Origin: Streptococcus sp. HMSC072G04
GTDB taxonomy: Bacteria > Bacillota > Bacilli > Lactobacillales > Streptococcaceae
DNA length: 64,000 bases
Assembly (NCBI RefSeq): GCF_001813295.1
Contig: NZ_KV812046.1
Span: forward strand, 91,588 to 155,587
Reading direction: 5' to 3'
Under the pieces are notes generated by a model. It ran no database searches, was not told where the DNA came from, and saw nothing but the letters and a program-made list of their open reading frames with translations. Below, piece by piece: positions 1 through 8,673 of this stretch. The translations under genes and the position numbers were made by a program. How positions within the stretch are numbered: the stretch's first letter is position 1; the number at the start of each line of letters is the position of its first letter.

Positions 1-20
1 CCGATTTCTGTCCCACTCTC
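1..20 (-). repeat. Right end of 175-bp repeat A (cut by window edge)
   Basis: These bases are identical to the last 20 bp of the complete 175-bp elements at 41401-41575 and 46468-46642. The rest of this copy lies outside the window. As at the other copies, it abuts the 3' end of a minus-strand gene (stop codon at 25-27). Confidence 0.85.
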
Positions 21-24
21 TTTT

Positions 25-927
25 TTATTTTTGTTTCAATTCTGTTCGTAGGGCTTCTTGCTGCTCTTTTGTCAGATGAACGCCCTTACTTGCAACAATC
101 TGGCTAGAGACTTTGTTGGCAAATCTTAAGGCTTGCGTGATATCTAAGCCTTCTAAACGAGCGGATATGAAGGCTCCCACATGGCTATCTCCAGCGCCTA
201 CTGTATCGACGACTTCTGTTGGAAAACCGTCTGCCTCATACCAGTTGCCATCATAGGCAACCGCTCCGTTTTCACCCAAGGTGACAATGACCAATTGCCC
301 CGTTCTCTGATACAAGTGTTCGATGGCTGGCTGGATCTCTCTACACCCTGAAAAAGCCAGTGCTTCAGCCTCATTAACATGGAGAATTGGATGCAGATCA
401 TAAATTGCTTCCAGTCGATCCTTTGGAATCAAGAGTCCGCGTGGCCCAGGTGCGAAAATCACCTGGCCTTCTAGTTGCGAAACAGACTGCACCAATGCAA
501 GACCGGTTGGCTCCTCAACTTCAAGGCCACACAAGTAGATATAATCAAATCGATCTGTCTCGATGTCTTTTAGCCACTCTGCTTGGAAGCTATACTCCAC
601 TCCGTGGTCCGATAAGAAGGTCCTTTCACCATCAGACTCTACAAAGCAGTAACAGCAACCATTGGCCCCTTCTAATGAGATGCTAGAGGAAATCCCTAAT
701 TGTTTCAGCTCTCTCCGAATAAAATCACCATATATTCCAGAACCGACTGGCGAGACAAACTGGTAGGGTTGCGACAAAAAATGAAGGATATTAACGACAT
801 TAAAGGCACAACCTCCCACAGACCATTGCTGGTGATCAATATGGGCATCTCCTTCACGACTTGGCAAACGATCCAAGTAAATCATCACATCACAAACTGT
901 AGAACCAATAACTAACGCAGCTGTCAT
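25..927 (-). CDS. PfkB-family carbohydrate/nucleoside kinase
   Basis: A 300-residue ribokinase/PfkB-fold kinase, which would phosphorylate a sugar or nucleoside with ATP in the cytosol. The PfkB signature GAGDSHVGAF starts at residue 244 and supplies the catalytic Asp at 247. The N-terminal substrate half has the usual GG-x-x-x-N motif (GGCAFN). The start is well supported, with AAGGAG about 7 nt upstream. The substrate cannot be read from sequence. The neighbours are an SDR and a nucleoside phosphorylase on the same strand, which favours nucleoside or ribose salvage (inference). It is the last gene before repeat A, which probably supplies its terminator. Confidence 0.85.
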   Translation of the reverse strand: MTAALVIGSTVCDVMIYLDRLPSREGDAHIDHQQWSVGGCAFNVVNILHFLSQPYQFVSPVGSGIYGDFIRRELKQLGISSSISLEGANGCCYCFVESDGERTFLSDHGVEYSFQAEWLKDIETDRFDYIYLCGLEVEEPTGLALVQSVSQLEGQVIFAPGPRGLLIPKDRLEAIYDLHPILHVNEAEALAFSGCREIQPAIEHLYQRTGQLVIVTLGENGAVAYDGNWYEADGFPTEVVDTVGAGDSHVGAFISARLEGLDITQALRFANKVSSQIVASKGVHLTKEQQEALRTELKQK

Positions 928-970
928 CTTTTTCTCCTTACTTTGCCTTCTATTATACCAGAGGAAACAT

Positions 971-1001
971 AAAAAACAACCAACTCCTTGTGGTTTGGTT
1001 G
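971..1001 (-). terminator. Terminator after the SDR gene
   Basis: On the minus strand a CAACCA...TGGTTG hairpin is followed by six T residues, just beyond the SDR stop. Confidence 0.65.
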
Positions 1002-1010
1002 CTTCTCTTT

Positions 1011-1763
1011 TTAATCACGATAAACGGGTTGAGGGCCAAAGGTTTGGGAAACTGGCATGATTTCAATCCGATTGACATTGACATGCTTGGGCTGTTGGAT
1101 CAACCAAGCTACGGTGTTGGCAATGTCTTCCGGCTGAATGGCATGGGCATCTCGATAGAGGGCTTCTACCCGTTTTTCGTCTCCTTTAAAGCGAACAGAA
1201 GAGAACTCCGTTCCTTCGCAAAGACCGGGTTCAATATTGCTGACACGAATCTTCTTGCCGGCTAGATCCGCCCGAAGATTGAGGGAGAATTGCTTGACAA
1301 AAGCCTTGGATGCCCCGTAAACATTGGCCCCTGGATAAGGCACAGTCCCTGCTGTAGAGCCCAAATTGATAATATAGCCATCATTTCGTTCCACCATCTG
1401 GGGCAATATTTTCCTTGTCAGATAGGTCAAGCCGACAATATTAGTCTGAATCATGGTCAGCCAGTCTGCAACCTCTGCTTCATAAGCTGGGGCGAGGCCT
1501 AGGGCCAAGCCAGCATTATTGACCAAAACATCCACTCTCTCCCAAGCTTTTGGCAAACTGGCAAGTGCATGATCTACCTGAGAAAGATCCGTCACATCCA
1601 TTTGCAGGGGATAAAAGGCTTCTCCCAACTCTTCTTGAAGGGCCTGTAATTTATCGATGCGTCTAGCTGACCCGATCACACGGTATCCATCTGCTACTAA
1701 GCGACGGCAAATCGCTTGACCAAAGCCAGCTGAAGCTCCTGTTACTAAAATCGTTTCTGACAT
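1011..1763 (-). CDS. Short-chain dehydrogenase/reductase (YdfG-like)
   Basis: A 250-residue classical SDR, a cytosolic NAD(P)H-dependent oxidoreductase. It shows the Rossmann motif TGASAGFG near residue 7, NNAG near 80 and the catalytic YGASK. The spacing and C-terminus resemble the YdfG / 3-hydroxy acid dehydrogenase group (family-level inference). The reading frame is open 28 codons further upstream, but GGAGG lies 8 nt before the ATG at 1763, so that start is chosen. A promoter is visible at 1832-1860, so it may be transcribed separately from the phosphorylase upstream. The physiological substrate is unknown. Confidence 0.85.
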   Translation of the reverse strand: MSETILVTGASAGFGQAICRRLVADGYRVIGSARRIDKLQALQEELGEAFYPLQMDVTDLSQVDHALASLPKAWERVDVLVNNAGLALGLAPAYEAEVADWLTMIQTNIVGLTYLTRKILPQMVERNDGYIINLGSTAGTVPYPGANVYGASKAFVKQFSLNLRADLAGKKIRVSNIEPGLCEGTEFSSVRFKGDEKRVEALYRDAHAIQPEDIANTVAWLIQQPKHVNVNRIEIMPVSQTFGPQPVYRD

Positions 1764-1831
1764 GTCATTACCTCCATGGATTGTAAAAAAATTCAGATTG
1801 AGCAGATCCATCAGGTTCTGTCTCGAATTAG

Positions 1832-1860
1832 AATCTAGATGAACCATCCCTCTCTTGCAA
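1832..1860 (-). promoter_or_regulatory. Candidate promoter for the SDR gene
   Basis: On the minus strand, -35 TTGCAA (1855-1860) and -10 TAGATT (1832-1837) are separated by 17 bp, upstream of the SDR start. Confidence 0.4.
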
Positions 1861-1862
1861 AA

Positions 1863-1916
1863 TTACTTCTTGTATTGGAAGGAAAAATCCTTCAGTTCAA
1901 TCATTGCTTCTTTCAT
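1863..1916 (-). pseudogene. N-terminal stump of an ECF-type transporter ATPase
   Basis: A 17-codon frame, MKEAMIELKDFSFQYKK then stop, whose ATG shares one base with the phosphorylase stop (TAATG coupling). The peptide reads like the first beta strand of energy-coupling-factor ABC ATPases of the YkoD / SP_0483 kind, which begin with very similar residues before the Walker A loop. Nothing after it encodes Walker A or the rest of the ATPase. The simplest reading is a deletion that removed an ATPase and probably its membrane partners from a phosphorylase-led operon. A coincidental short peptide is the alternative. Confidence 0.5.
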
Positions 1917-2689
1917 TAGTTTACCTTTTCCCATAAGAGCGCAAATTGGATGGCTAACTCCGCGATTCGATCCTTGCTATCTAAATCCTCATGACTAGAT
2001 AAGGTTCGGATATCCCATTTTTCTTCCGAGAGGTGGTCTGCTGCATAGAAGAAATGGCAGAGCTCAAAGCCCCTATACGCTGCTAAAGCTGCCACTGCCG
2101 AACATTCCATATCCACACAGATGGCTCCTGCTTTCTTTCGTCGCTTCATCTTGTCGATGGTTTCTCGGTAGGGTGCATCTGTCGTCCACACTTTTCCTGA
2201 CTGATAGGAAACCTTGTGGCTGTCCAGAAAGGCTTGGAAGAGAGGAAGGGTTTTCTTATTTACTTCCACTTCATCACTAGACGGAAGATAGTGGTAACTG
2301 GTCCCCTCGTCGCGAAGAGCAGCTGTTGGAATGATAATGGAGGTTGCTTCGATATCACGGTCTAAAACCCCACAGGTCCCAAAGAGCACCAGTTTTTCCA
2401 TCCCAAATTGAATCAGGTCCTCTATAATCCCCACACAGGAAGCAGCCCCAACTGGTGCATTAAAGGCACCAATCTGTTGGTCTCCAATAGTGATCCCATA
2501 GACCACGACTTCAAAATTAGCCATAGAGGTTCTTGCAATGACCTCGTGGTCATAATTCTCAAGGAGGCGCGCAAAAGTTACTCTTGAAAAGCAAGAGATG
2601 ACTACTTTGGGAAATCCTTCAATTGGTTCGTGTAAATCTTGTGGATTGATTATCGCCTGTCGATTGGCATCAAATTCTTCTAACAGCAT
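1916..2689 (-). CDS. Nucleoside phosphorylase (PNP/UDP family)
   Basis: A cytosolic phosphorylase of 257 residues that would split nucleosides with phosphate into base and pentose-1-phosphate. The PNP_UDP_1 fold is indicated by LFGTCGVLD in the middle and the nucleoside-site motif DMECSAVAAL in the C-terminal third. The frame is open to 2707, but AGAGGTG sits 6 nt before the ATG at 2689, while the 2707 start lacks a clear ribosome site, so 2689 is preferred. Its stop overlaps the start of the ECF-ATPase stump. Purine versus uridine specificity is not decidable by eye. Confidence 0.85.
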   Translation of the reverse strand: MLLEEFDANRQAIINPQDLHEPIEGFPKVVISCFSRVTFARLLENYDHEVIARTSMANFEVVVYGITIGDQQIGAFNAPVGAASCVGIIEDLIQFGMEKLVLFGTCGVLDRDIEATSIIIPTAALRDEGTSYHYLPSSDEVEVNKKTLPLFQAFLDSHKVSYQSGKVWTTDAPYRETIDKMKRRKKAGAICVDMECSAVAALAAYRGFELCHFFYAADHLSEEKWDIRTLSSHEDLDSKDRIAELAIQFALLWEKVN

Positions 2690-2775
2690 TTCGTGCACCT
2701 CTTTCATTCTACTTCTAGGCCCCTATTATACCACAATTAGCCTAGTCATTGGTTTTTGATCAAAGGAAGGAGCAT

Positions 2776-2832
2776 AAAAAAGAACTGCTTCCAGACGTTA
2801 GATTTTTCGGATCAAACGTCGGAGGGACAGTT
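2776..2832 (-). terminator. Terminator after the DUF4299-like gene
   Basis: On the minus strand a long imperfect hairpin (outer arms AACTG/CAGTT, inner arms GACGTT/AACGTC) is followed by TTCTTTTTT. Confidence 0.75.
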
Positions 2833-2845
2833 CACTTCGATATTG

Positions 2846-3751
2846 TTACTTGTTTTCCAATTGCGCTAATTCTAGCAACCGTTCTTTGGACAATTTTTTA
2901 ATTTCAATTTGACTAGCATCTAGCAGCTGGAATTCATCTGGATCTAGCGCTGCCAATAGATTCTTCAGTGCAAGAGAACCAATTGGATGGTAATTTTCTG
3001 GCTTATCCGGATCTCCATCGATCGCAACCAATAGAACTCGCCAATCAATGATACCCGCTAAGCCCACAATTTCTACATATTCTGCAGGAACATGTGGCAC
3101 GCTGGGCAAGACCGTATCCGTATCTTCTGTCAAGCTATAGCTGGCTAAGAAGGCTCCTGTCTCCTCCTGTTGATAAAAACGGACTTGACTGAAATAAGCT
3201 GCACTATATTGAATCTTCTTGATAAAGGCAGAGTAGGCTTCTAGTGGATGGACATGGTTCAAGACTTCCTGCACTGTATCCCGATCCAAATAGACTGGAT
3301 GAGCGAAGCCTTGTACTTCAAACTCTTTTAGATCTTTTTCTTTCGTCACATTACCCAGCGTTTCTAGGATGACGACTTCATAATCAAAATGGAAAATAGA
3401 ATCTGGAGTATAGCTCACGCCGTCGCTGGCCACAATCTCCGTTCCTAGTACTTCTGCGAGGCGACTAAGCCATCGAAGGGCCAACTGCCAATCTTCTTCT
3501 ATCGCAAAAGAGGGCACCTGAATCTGATAAGACTCTTCCTCATCAAAATAGCGTAACTGCAGAGGAAGACCGCTTTTACCAAATACAATACAGTTCAAGC
3601 CTTCAAAATCATTTAAGGGACGATGAAGGGTGGCAGGATCATAGTTGTAGGTTGTTAACCCTTCTACCAATTTAAGAACTTCCTGTGCTGCGAGTACTTT
3701 CTGATAGCCAAATAAGCTCTTTTTATTTTTGATTGAAAACACGATACTCAT
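2846..3751 (-). CDS. DUF4299-like protein of unknown function
   Basis: A 301-residue soluble acidic protein with no signal peptide or membrane segment. I recognise it as resembling the streptococcal DUF4299 family from its opening (MSIVFSIKNKK) and length; this is recall, not a search. No catalytic motif is evident. It is monocistronic in appearance, with AAGGAG before the start at 3751 and its own terminator at 2776-2832. Its function is unknown. Confidence 0.7.
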   Translation of the reverse strand: MSIVFSIKNKKSLFGYQKVLAAQEVLKLVEGLTTYNYDPATLHRPLNDFEGLNCIVFGKSGLPLQLRYFDEEESYQIQVPSFAIEEDWQLALRWLSRLAEVLGTEIVASDGVSYTPDSIFHFDYEVVILETLGNVTKEKDLKEFEVQGFAHPVYLDRDTVQEVLNHVHPLEAYSAFIKKIQYSAAYFSQVRFYQQEETGAFLASYSLTEDTDTVLPSVPHVPAEYVEIVGLAGIIDWRVLLVAIDGDPDKPENYHPIGSLALKNLLAALDPDEFQLLDASQIEIKKLSKERLLELAQLENK

Positions 3752-3815
3752 TTGTTTTCTCCTTTGTGAAATCGCTTACCTAAAGTATAGCACAATTTTC
3801 AATCAATTTCCATAT

Positions 3816-3846
3816 AAAAACAGCCTGAGCTTTCAGACTGTTTATT
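3816..3846 (-). terminator. Terminator after trhO
   Basis: On the minus strand AAACAGtCTGA-aagc-TCAGgCTGTTTTT forms a hairpin with a T tail, directly after the trhO stop. Confidence 0.75.
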
Positions 3847-3850
3847 TCTA

Positions 3851-4834
3851 TTATGCAGGTGCTCCATCAAGCGTCTCACCGATAAGGGCTAAACGCTCAC
3901 GAACTTCTGCTTGTGACAAGTTGTGTTCTTCAACATAACGATTGCGAGGGTGAACCCGGCACTCATGCGAACATCCGCGAAGATACTTGTCTTCGTTTTC
4001 TTCTGAAGTCAAGATCCGACGGTTACAGAAAGGATTTCCACAGTTGACATAGCGTTCACATGGTGTTCCATCAAACCAGTCTTTTCCGACAACGCTTGGA
4101 TCGACATGGTTGACGTCGACTGCAATACGCTCGTCAAAGACATACATTTTCCCATCCCATAGTTCTCCTTGAACTTCTGGGTCTTTTCCGTAGGTGGCGA
4201 TTCCGCCGTGCAATTGACCGACATCTTTGTAACCTTCACGTACCATCCAACCTGAGAATTTCTCACAACGGACTCCACCAGTACAGTAGACGACAACACG
4301 CTTGTCCATGAATTTTTCCTTGTTATCACGGATCCATTGTGGCAACTCACGGAAGTTGCGGATATCTGGACGAATAGCGCCACGGAAGTGACCAAGATCG
4401 TACTCGTAGTCGTTACGAGTATCAAGGACGACTGTATCTTCGTCTAGAAGAGCTTCTTTAAACTCTTTTGGTGACAAGTAAGCACCTGTTGTTTCAAGAG
4501 GATTGATGTCATTATCGAAATTATCATCTTCTAAACCAAGGTGGACAATCTCTTTCTTATAACGTACAAACATCTTCTTGAAAGCTTGCTCTTCTTCCTC
4601 ATCGATCTTGAACCAGAGGTCTTCCATACCTGGAAGGCCGTGAACGTAGTCCATGTATTTTTGCGTTATTTCGTAGTCACCAGAAACAGTTCCGTTGATC
4701 CCTTCGTCAGCGACTAGGATACGACCTTTAAGGCCGATTGATTTACAAAAAGCCAAGTGATCAGCCGCAAATTGTTCTGCGTTTTCGATGGGAACATATT
4801 TATAGTAAAGTAATACACGAATAGGTTTTGCCAT
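3851..4834 (-). CDS. trhO: tRNA uridine(34) hydroxylase, rhodanese type
   Basis: A 327-residue member of the UPF0176/YceA family. Characterised members hydroxylate U34 of tRNA to 5-hydroxyuridine using molecular oxygen. Residues 1-95 form the N-terminal domain. A rhodanese domain follows, with active-site Cys184 in [10 protein letters not shown]. The C-terminal part carries a Cys-rich cluster (CGNPFCNRR, then CSHECR) typical of the Gram-positive members. Length is normal for the family. It stands alone between its own terminator and a convergently placed membrane-protein cluster on the same strand. Confidence 0.93.
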   Translation of the reverse strand: MAKPIRVLLYYKYVPIENAEQFAADHLAFCKSIGLKGRILVADEGINGTVSGDYEITQKYMDYVHGLPGMEDLWFKIDEEEEQAFKKMFVRYKKEIVHLGLEDDNFDNDINPLETTGAYLSPKEFKEALLDEDTVVLDTRNDYEYDLGHFRGAIRPDIRNFRELPQWIRDNKEKFMDKRVVVYCTGGVRCEKFSGWMVREGYKDVGQLHGGIATYGKDPEVQGELWDGKMYVFDERIAVDVNHVDPSVVGKDWFDGTPCERYVNCGNPFCNRRILTSEENEDKYLRGCSHECRVHPRNRYVEEHNLSQAEVRERLALIGETLDGAPA

Positions 4835-4927
4835 GTCATTCTCTTTTCTAAGATTAAATTATCAGAATTTTTCATTCAACTATACAAGTATACTCTCCCA
4901 AGAAAACGAATGCAATTTATTTGACTG

Positions 4928-4958
4928 AAAAATAAAAGCCTGGTTTCCCAGACTTTTA
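4928..4958 (-). terminator. Terminator after the small membrane-protein cluster
   Basis: On the minus strand AAAAGtCTGG-gaaa-CCAGgCTTTTATTTTT forms a hairpin with a T-rich tail. Confidence 0.7.
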
Positions 4959-4984
4959 TACGACGACACCAGGGTTCCAACTTC

Positions 4985-5475
4985 CTACTCTTCCTTTTCC
5001 AACTGATCCAGATAGGCTTCATAGCGTTTTTTCTCAACTTTTGCAAGAAGCATTACAAGGGTATTGACTCCCCATACAATTGGAAGATTCAGTAAAAAGG
5101 TAATAGGTAGTACCAGTAAGAATTTTGAATGGAAGGGATTTGCCTGATAGACAGCTTGGTTTAATTGAAAATTTTGAGCCCAGATGAACAAGGAGAGAAT
5201 AGAGGTTACTGCTACAATTCCCGTCACATTTAGATAACTATAACTGATAAATTTCACACCCAATCGTTGACAACGAACAGAATAATACAATCCTGAGACG
5301 ATGAGTAAGACTACCACCATGATTGGACTGATCCCCACCTTAGATGTAAAAATGGATCCCACACTAAAAACAGTTAAGGCAAGGAAAAGAAAACCAGCCG
5401 TCTCAGCACCAGCTTAATAGCTAAGCCTTCTTCTCGTTCATCTATGATTTGTTTGTTCAGCAATTGTAATCTCAT
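4985..5475 (-). pseudogene. Frameshifted small membrane protein, paralogue of its upstream neighbour
   Basis: Translation from the ATG at 5475, preceded by AAGGAG, gives a 34-residue peptide beginning MRLQLLNKQIIDEREEG, which then stops. The protein continues in another frame to 4985 with four hydrophobic segments and a charged tail. Restoring one base near 5412 joins the two parts into about 163 residues with the same plan as the next gene (I-x-DER near residue 10, K-x-G/A-E-x, four membrane segments). I therefore read this as a single-base deletion. The downstream part could be expressed from an internal ATG at 5362. The family is probably DUF6773-like (tentative). Sequencing error is the main alternative. 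Confidence 0.7.
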
Positions 5476-5485
5476 TGCTTTCTCC

Positions 5486-5968
5486 TTATTCTTCATCCTC
5501 TAATTCTGCCTCTAGCTTCTCTTGTTTTTTCCGATTGATAAGAGCAAGTGGTTTTTCAAGCAGATCTGTCAGGATGGCAAAGACGAGAATTTCTAATAGA
5601 ATTTTGACCAGATACTTGGGACTCAAGATAAAGCTCGTTGCTTCTCTCTTTCCAATCACATCCATAGCTGTCACAAGCACAGCAAAGAATAGACCTGACC
5701 CAAGGCGACTTAACCAGCTATCTTTTTCTAACATATCTCGAACATCAATCCCTGAACTGATCCTTCTCACAAAGACATAGGCTCCCATGGCAATCAGAAG
5801 GAACATCTCAGGTAGATAAGCGACGAGGTCTAAGTCCAGGATACTGGATTTCACAAAGGCGGATAGGGCAATAAAGCAGGTCATGCCAAGGACAAGTTCT
5901 CCTGCGATTTTTCCATCAAGTAGCATAGTCCGTTCATCTTTTACAATTTGTTCTTTCTTTTGTTTCAT
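5486..5968 (-). CDS. Small membrane protein of unknown function (DUF6773-like)
   Basis: A 160-residue protein with a cytoplasmic N-terminus (KDERTMLLDGKIAGE), about four membrane-spanning segments and a highly charged C-terminus (KKQEKLEAELEDEE). The frame is open upstream to 6088, but GAGGAAG 6 nt before 5968 and the similarity to the downstream paralogue fix the start at 5968. It lies between an XRE-type regulator and the frameshifted paralogue, so the three form an operon. HTH-plus-membrane-protein pairs of this size are common in Firmicutes, and their role is unknown. Confidence 0.7.
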   Translation of the reverse strand: MKQKKEQIVKDERTMLLDGKIAGELVLGMTCFIALSAFVKSSILDLDLVAYLPEMFLLIAMGAYVFVRRISSGIDVRDMLEKDSWLSRLGSGLFFAVLVTAMDVIGKREATSFILSPKYLVKILLEILVFAILTDLLEKPLALINRKKQEKLEAELEDEE

Positions 5969-5996
5969 ATTCTTCCTCTTTCTATTATTAAAACTG

Positions 5997-6191
5997 TTAC
6001 TCCCAGAACAGTTGATCCAGCGTCTTATCCAAGGTCTTACAGATGGCAAGGCAGAGACTGAGGGTTGGGTTATACTTTCCCGCCTCAATCAGACCGATGG
6101 TCTGGCGCGTCACTCCAATGGCATCTGCAAGATCCCCCTGGGTCATATCATGCTCGACCCGGGCCATTTTTAATTTGAGATTTTTCGCCAC
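5997..6191 (-). CDS. XRE-family transcriptional regulator
   Basis: A 64-residue protein that is essentially one helix-turn-helix domain (TQGDLADAIGVTRQTIGLIE), of the compact YozG-like type that lacks a sensor domain. The frame extends upstream, but the only start with a ribosome site (AAGGA, 7 nt) is the GTG at 6191. It heads the cluster containing the two small membrane proteins. Two inverted repeats lie at or upstream of its -35 (6245-6262 and a perfect 26-bp palindrome at 6263-6288), suggesting autoregulation (inference). Confidence 0.85.
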   Translation of the reverse strand: MAKNLKLKMARVEHDMTQGDLADAIGVTRQTIGLIEAGKYNPTLSLCLAICKTLDKTLDQLFWE

Positions 6192-6221
6192 ATGATTTTC
6201 CTTTCTTGTTTTTATAGCTCT

Positions 6222-6288
6222 ATTATACACTATATTTTCTATTTTGCAATATATATCTTGCATTTTGTAAAAAATATTTTTTACAAAA
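6222..6288 (-). promoter_or_regulatory. Promoter and palindromic operators of the XRE regulator
   Basis: On the minus strand, -35 TTGCAA (6244-6249) and -10 TATAAT (6222-6227) have a 16-bp spacer. The -35 is part of an inverted repeat TGCAA-n8-TTGCA (6245-6262). Immediately upstream is a perfect 26-bp AT-rich palindrome (6263-6288), which is not a terminator because no gene ends there and its arms are almost pure A/T. Confidence 0.55.
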
Positions 6289-6289
6289 C

Positions 6290-6314
6290 AAAAAAAGCCT
6301 GGTTTCCCAGGTTT
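6290..6314 (-). terminator. Terminator of the methionine transport operon
   Basis: On the minus strand AACCTGG-gaaa-CCAGGCTTTTTTTG is a short GC-rich hairpin with seven T, just after the stop at 6317. Confidence 0.85.
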
Positions 6315-6316
6315 TC

Positions 6317-6904
6317 TTAGTTTCCTCTTCTTTTTATTAGTAATGGCTGTAGGATGTTAGATAATCCCCATCCTATACCAGCACCTAGTAAGACCGTGAA
6401 GATAAACCAAGTGATGGTCGCTAGATCTGGTGATACCATCACCCGATTGACATAGTCTATCGATTTGCCACGATCCAGTAAAGACATGCGGTAACTGGCT
6501 GGATAGAACCACATCATAAGAATGGGCCCTGTCGTCGCAAAGGCAAAAATGACAAAAGACAAAGCATTTCGTAAATTCGAGCGAAAACGACCACTTGAGG
6601 CGACCATTTCCGCAAAACTTCCGGCGATCAAGGCTGGAAAAAAGGCTCCTGCCCCGTGACGCGAAAAGAGGAAGAAGGATCCAATCACGCAGCCAACTAT
6701 AAAGATAGATCCAACTCCTTTTATTTTTTCTAGATAATAGCGGTAGATCATCCCGCCAAACAAGGCTGAAAAGGCAGGAGCATAAAACATATTTCCTTGA
6801 TGATCGACCAGATTTCCAACTAAGACCCCCAGTCCAATCGCAAGAAAATAGAGGAAAGTGAAGGCTCCAACTTGTTTTATTTGATTCACATTTATTCTAT
6901 TCAT
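6317..6904 (-). CDS. ECF transporter S component, MptD/Trep_Strep family
   Basis: A 195-residue integral membrane protein with five or six hydrophobic segments. It is recognisable as the Trep_Strep (MptD) group of energy-coupling-factor substrate-binding subunits from the motif pattern NMFYAPAFSALFGG, SRHGAGAFFPALIAG and the length. The S subunit binds the substrate in the membrane and needs EcfA ATPases and EcfT. None is adjacent, so it would have to use a shared module elsewhere. It begins 12 bp after metI and before the only terminator, so it is probably co-transcribed with the methionine ABC genes. Its substrate is unknown. Confidence 0.75.
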   Translation of the reverse strand: MNRINVNQIKQVGAFTFLYFLAIGLGVLVGNLVDHQGNMFYAPAFSALFGGMIYRYYLEKIKGVGSIFIVGCVIGSFFLFSRHGAGAFFPALIAGSFAEMVASSGRFRSNLRNALSFVIFAFATTGPILMMWFYPASYRMSLLDRGKSIDYVNRVMVSPDLATITWFIFTVLLGAGIGWGLSNILQPLLIKRRGN

Positions 6905-6916
6905 TGGATACTGATC

Positions 6917-7609
6917 CTAACGGTGGCTAATTTTCTTCGAAAGGAAGTCCCCGATAAATTGGACCAGAACGATCAGAATCAGGATCAATAAGGTCGCCAC
7001 AAAGATGACATCATTGTTAAACATATTTTTCCCGTAGTTGATGGCCAAGGTTCCTAATCCTCCAGCACCAACGGCACCCGCCATGGCGGTTTCTCCAATC
7101 AAGGAAATGATGGTCACTGTTGTCACACGGATCAAATCAGGAAGCCCTTCACGAAGGTAGACACCGACAATATCCCAGAAGGTTGCCCCACTGGCTTGTG
7201 CTGCTTCAATCACGCCTCCATCCAACTCGGACAAGACTACTTGGACTTGGCGGGCAAAGAATGGAAAGACAGCCAAAGACAGCGGAACAAGGGCTGCTGT
7301 AGGACCAATGGTATTTTTCAAGAGCAAGTAGGTCAAGGGATTAATAAAGGCCAACAAGATAATGAAAGGAATGGCGCGGAACAAGGAAGTAATCTTATCC
7401 AAAATTTGGAAAACGATTCTATTTTCGATGACACCACCTGGACGGGTCAAGACTAACAAAAGTCCTGTCACCAAACCTAAAAATCCACCAATAATGAAGG
7501 AAATAACGGTCATGTAAAGAGTCAAGTAAATAGCGGTTCCCCATCCATACTGGCCAGACCACCCTAATTTATAGACATTTGGTAAATATGTTTGAATTAA
7601 CTGGATCAT
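6917..7609 (-). CDS. metI: Methionine ABC transporter permease MetI
   Basis: A 230-residue permease with about five membrane segments and the ABC inner-membrane EAA-like loop ([13 protein letters not shown]) that docks on MetN. The length and sequence fit the MetI family. Its ATG overlaps the metN stop by 4 bp (ATGA), implying translational coupling. It forms the MetNIQ importer with the preceding ATPase and the lipoprotein at 10112-10975. Confidence 0.93.
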   Translation of the reverse strand: MIQLIQTYLPNVYKLGWSGQYGWGTAIYLTLYMTVISFIIGGFLGLVTGLLLVLTRPGGVIENRIVFQILDKITSLFRAIPFIILLAFINPLTYLLLKNTIGPTAALVPLSLAVFPFFARQVQVVLSELDGGVIEAAQASGATFWDIVGVYLREGLPDLIRVTTVTIISLIGETAMAGAVGAGGLGTLAINYGKNMFNNDVIFVATLLILILIVLVQFIGDFLSKKISHR

Positions 7610-8673
7610 GCTTTTCTCCCATCTTTCACAATAGTCACGGAAACTCCTGCATTTTCTAACTCAGCTTTGGCCGTTTCCAGATTTTGAGTCTCACCTGATA
7701 AGATGACCACCAATTCTCCGACAGGAGTGTGATCAAGGATCTCGATGTTCCCAAATAAAATGTTGGCAGATACTTGGTACTGCTTGTAAATATCATTGAT
7801 GATGGCTGTATCTGTCACAGAACCTGCATACTTAAGATGCGCTAAAATCGAATCATCAGGCAAGTTCTTCACAATCGCTTGTTGATTGATTTTCACCATG
7901 GCTTCATCGATTCCTGTTGCAACCGTGATAAAGTCTTGCGTCAAAGCATTTTTCGGATTCGAGAAGATATCTAACACAGACCCTTCTTCAATCAGTTCGC
8001 CATTTTGCATGACAGCTACCCGGTTGGCAATATCTTTGACAATTTGCATCTCATGGGTGATCAAGACAATGGTTAAGCCAAGTTTTTTGTTTAACTCTTG
8101 CAACAAAGCTAGAATTTGTTTGGTCGTCTTTGGATCCAAGGCTGAAGTTGACTCATCTGAGATCAAAATTTTTGGATCGTTGGCAAGGGCACGCGCAATC
8201 GCTACCCGCTGCTTTTGCCCACCAGACAATTGTGCTGGGTAATTCTCTGCACGGTCAGCTAGACCAACCAATTCCAACAATTTCGCCACTTTCTCATTCT
8301 TTTGTTCTTTGTTCAATTTAGAATGTTTAAGAGCAAAGGCTACATTTTCTGCGACAGTCATTTGAGCCATCAAGTTGAAGTGTTGGAAGATCATCCCGAT
8401 ATCCCGACGTTTCTCCCGAAGGGCAGCCGGTTTTAGGGTCACCTGATCTTGATAAATCACATCTCCATCCACAGTGATGGTTCCGGCGCTAGGCACTTGC
8501 AAGAGATTGATCACCCGAACCAAGGTCGATTTCCCGGCTCCGGAATACCCTACAATCCCATAGATATCGCCTTCATTAATATGAATGGTCACATCTTTGA
8601 CGGCTTGGATCTGACGTTTCTTTTGCTGGAAGGTCACATCAATGTGGTCCAGCTGAATCATTGCTTTACTCAT
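7606..8673 (-). CDS. metN: Methionine ABC transporter ATPase MetN
   Basis: A 355-residue ATPase with Walker [10 protein letters not shown] at 42-50, signature [10 protein letters not shown], Walker B ILISDE and an H-loop in VLITHEMQ. About 90 C-terminal residues form the NIL domain that binds methionine and inhibits transport in characterised MetN proteins. The start overlaps the preceding M20 peptidase gene by 8 bp, and the stop overlaps metI by 4 bp. The operon is probably controlled by the MET-box at 13175-13191. Confidence 0.95.
   Translation of the reverse strand: MSKAMIQLDHIDVTFQQKKRQIQAVKDVTIHINEGDIYGIVGYSGAGKSTLVRVINLLQVPSAGTITVDGDVIYQDQVTLKPAALREKRRDIGMIFQHFNLMAQMTVAENVAFALKHSKLNKEQKNEKVAKLLELVGLADRAENYPAQLSGGQKQRVAIARALANDPKILISDESTSALDPKTTKQILALLQELNKKLGLTIVLITHEMQIVKDIANRVAVMQNGELIEEGSVLDIFSNPKNALTQDFITVATGIDEAMVKINQQAIVKNLPDDSILAHLKYAGSVTDTAIINDIYKQYQVSANILFGNIEILDHTPVGELVVILSGETQNLETAKAELENAGVSVTIVKDGRKA

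Noticed and set aside
1764-1847. 28-codon N-terminal extension of the SDR gene
   Set aside because: The Rossmann motif begins 7 residues after the internal ATG at 1763, which has GGAGG; the extension overlaps the promoter region.
4009-4425. 138-codon open frame on the minus strand inside trhO
   Set aside because: It is a shadow frame of the rhodanese gene, with no ribosome site and low-complexity Thr/Val/Ser composition.
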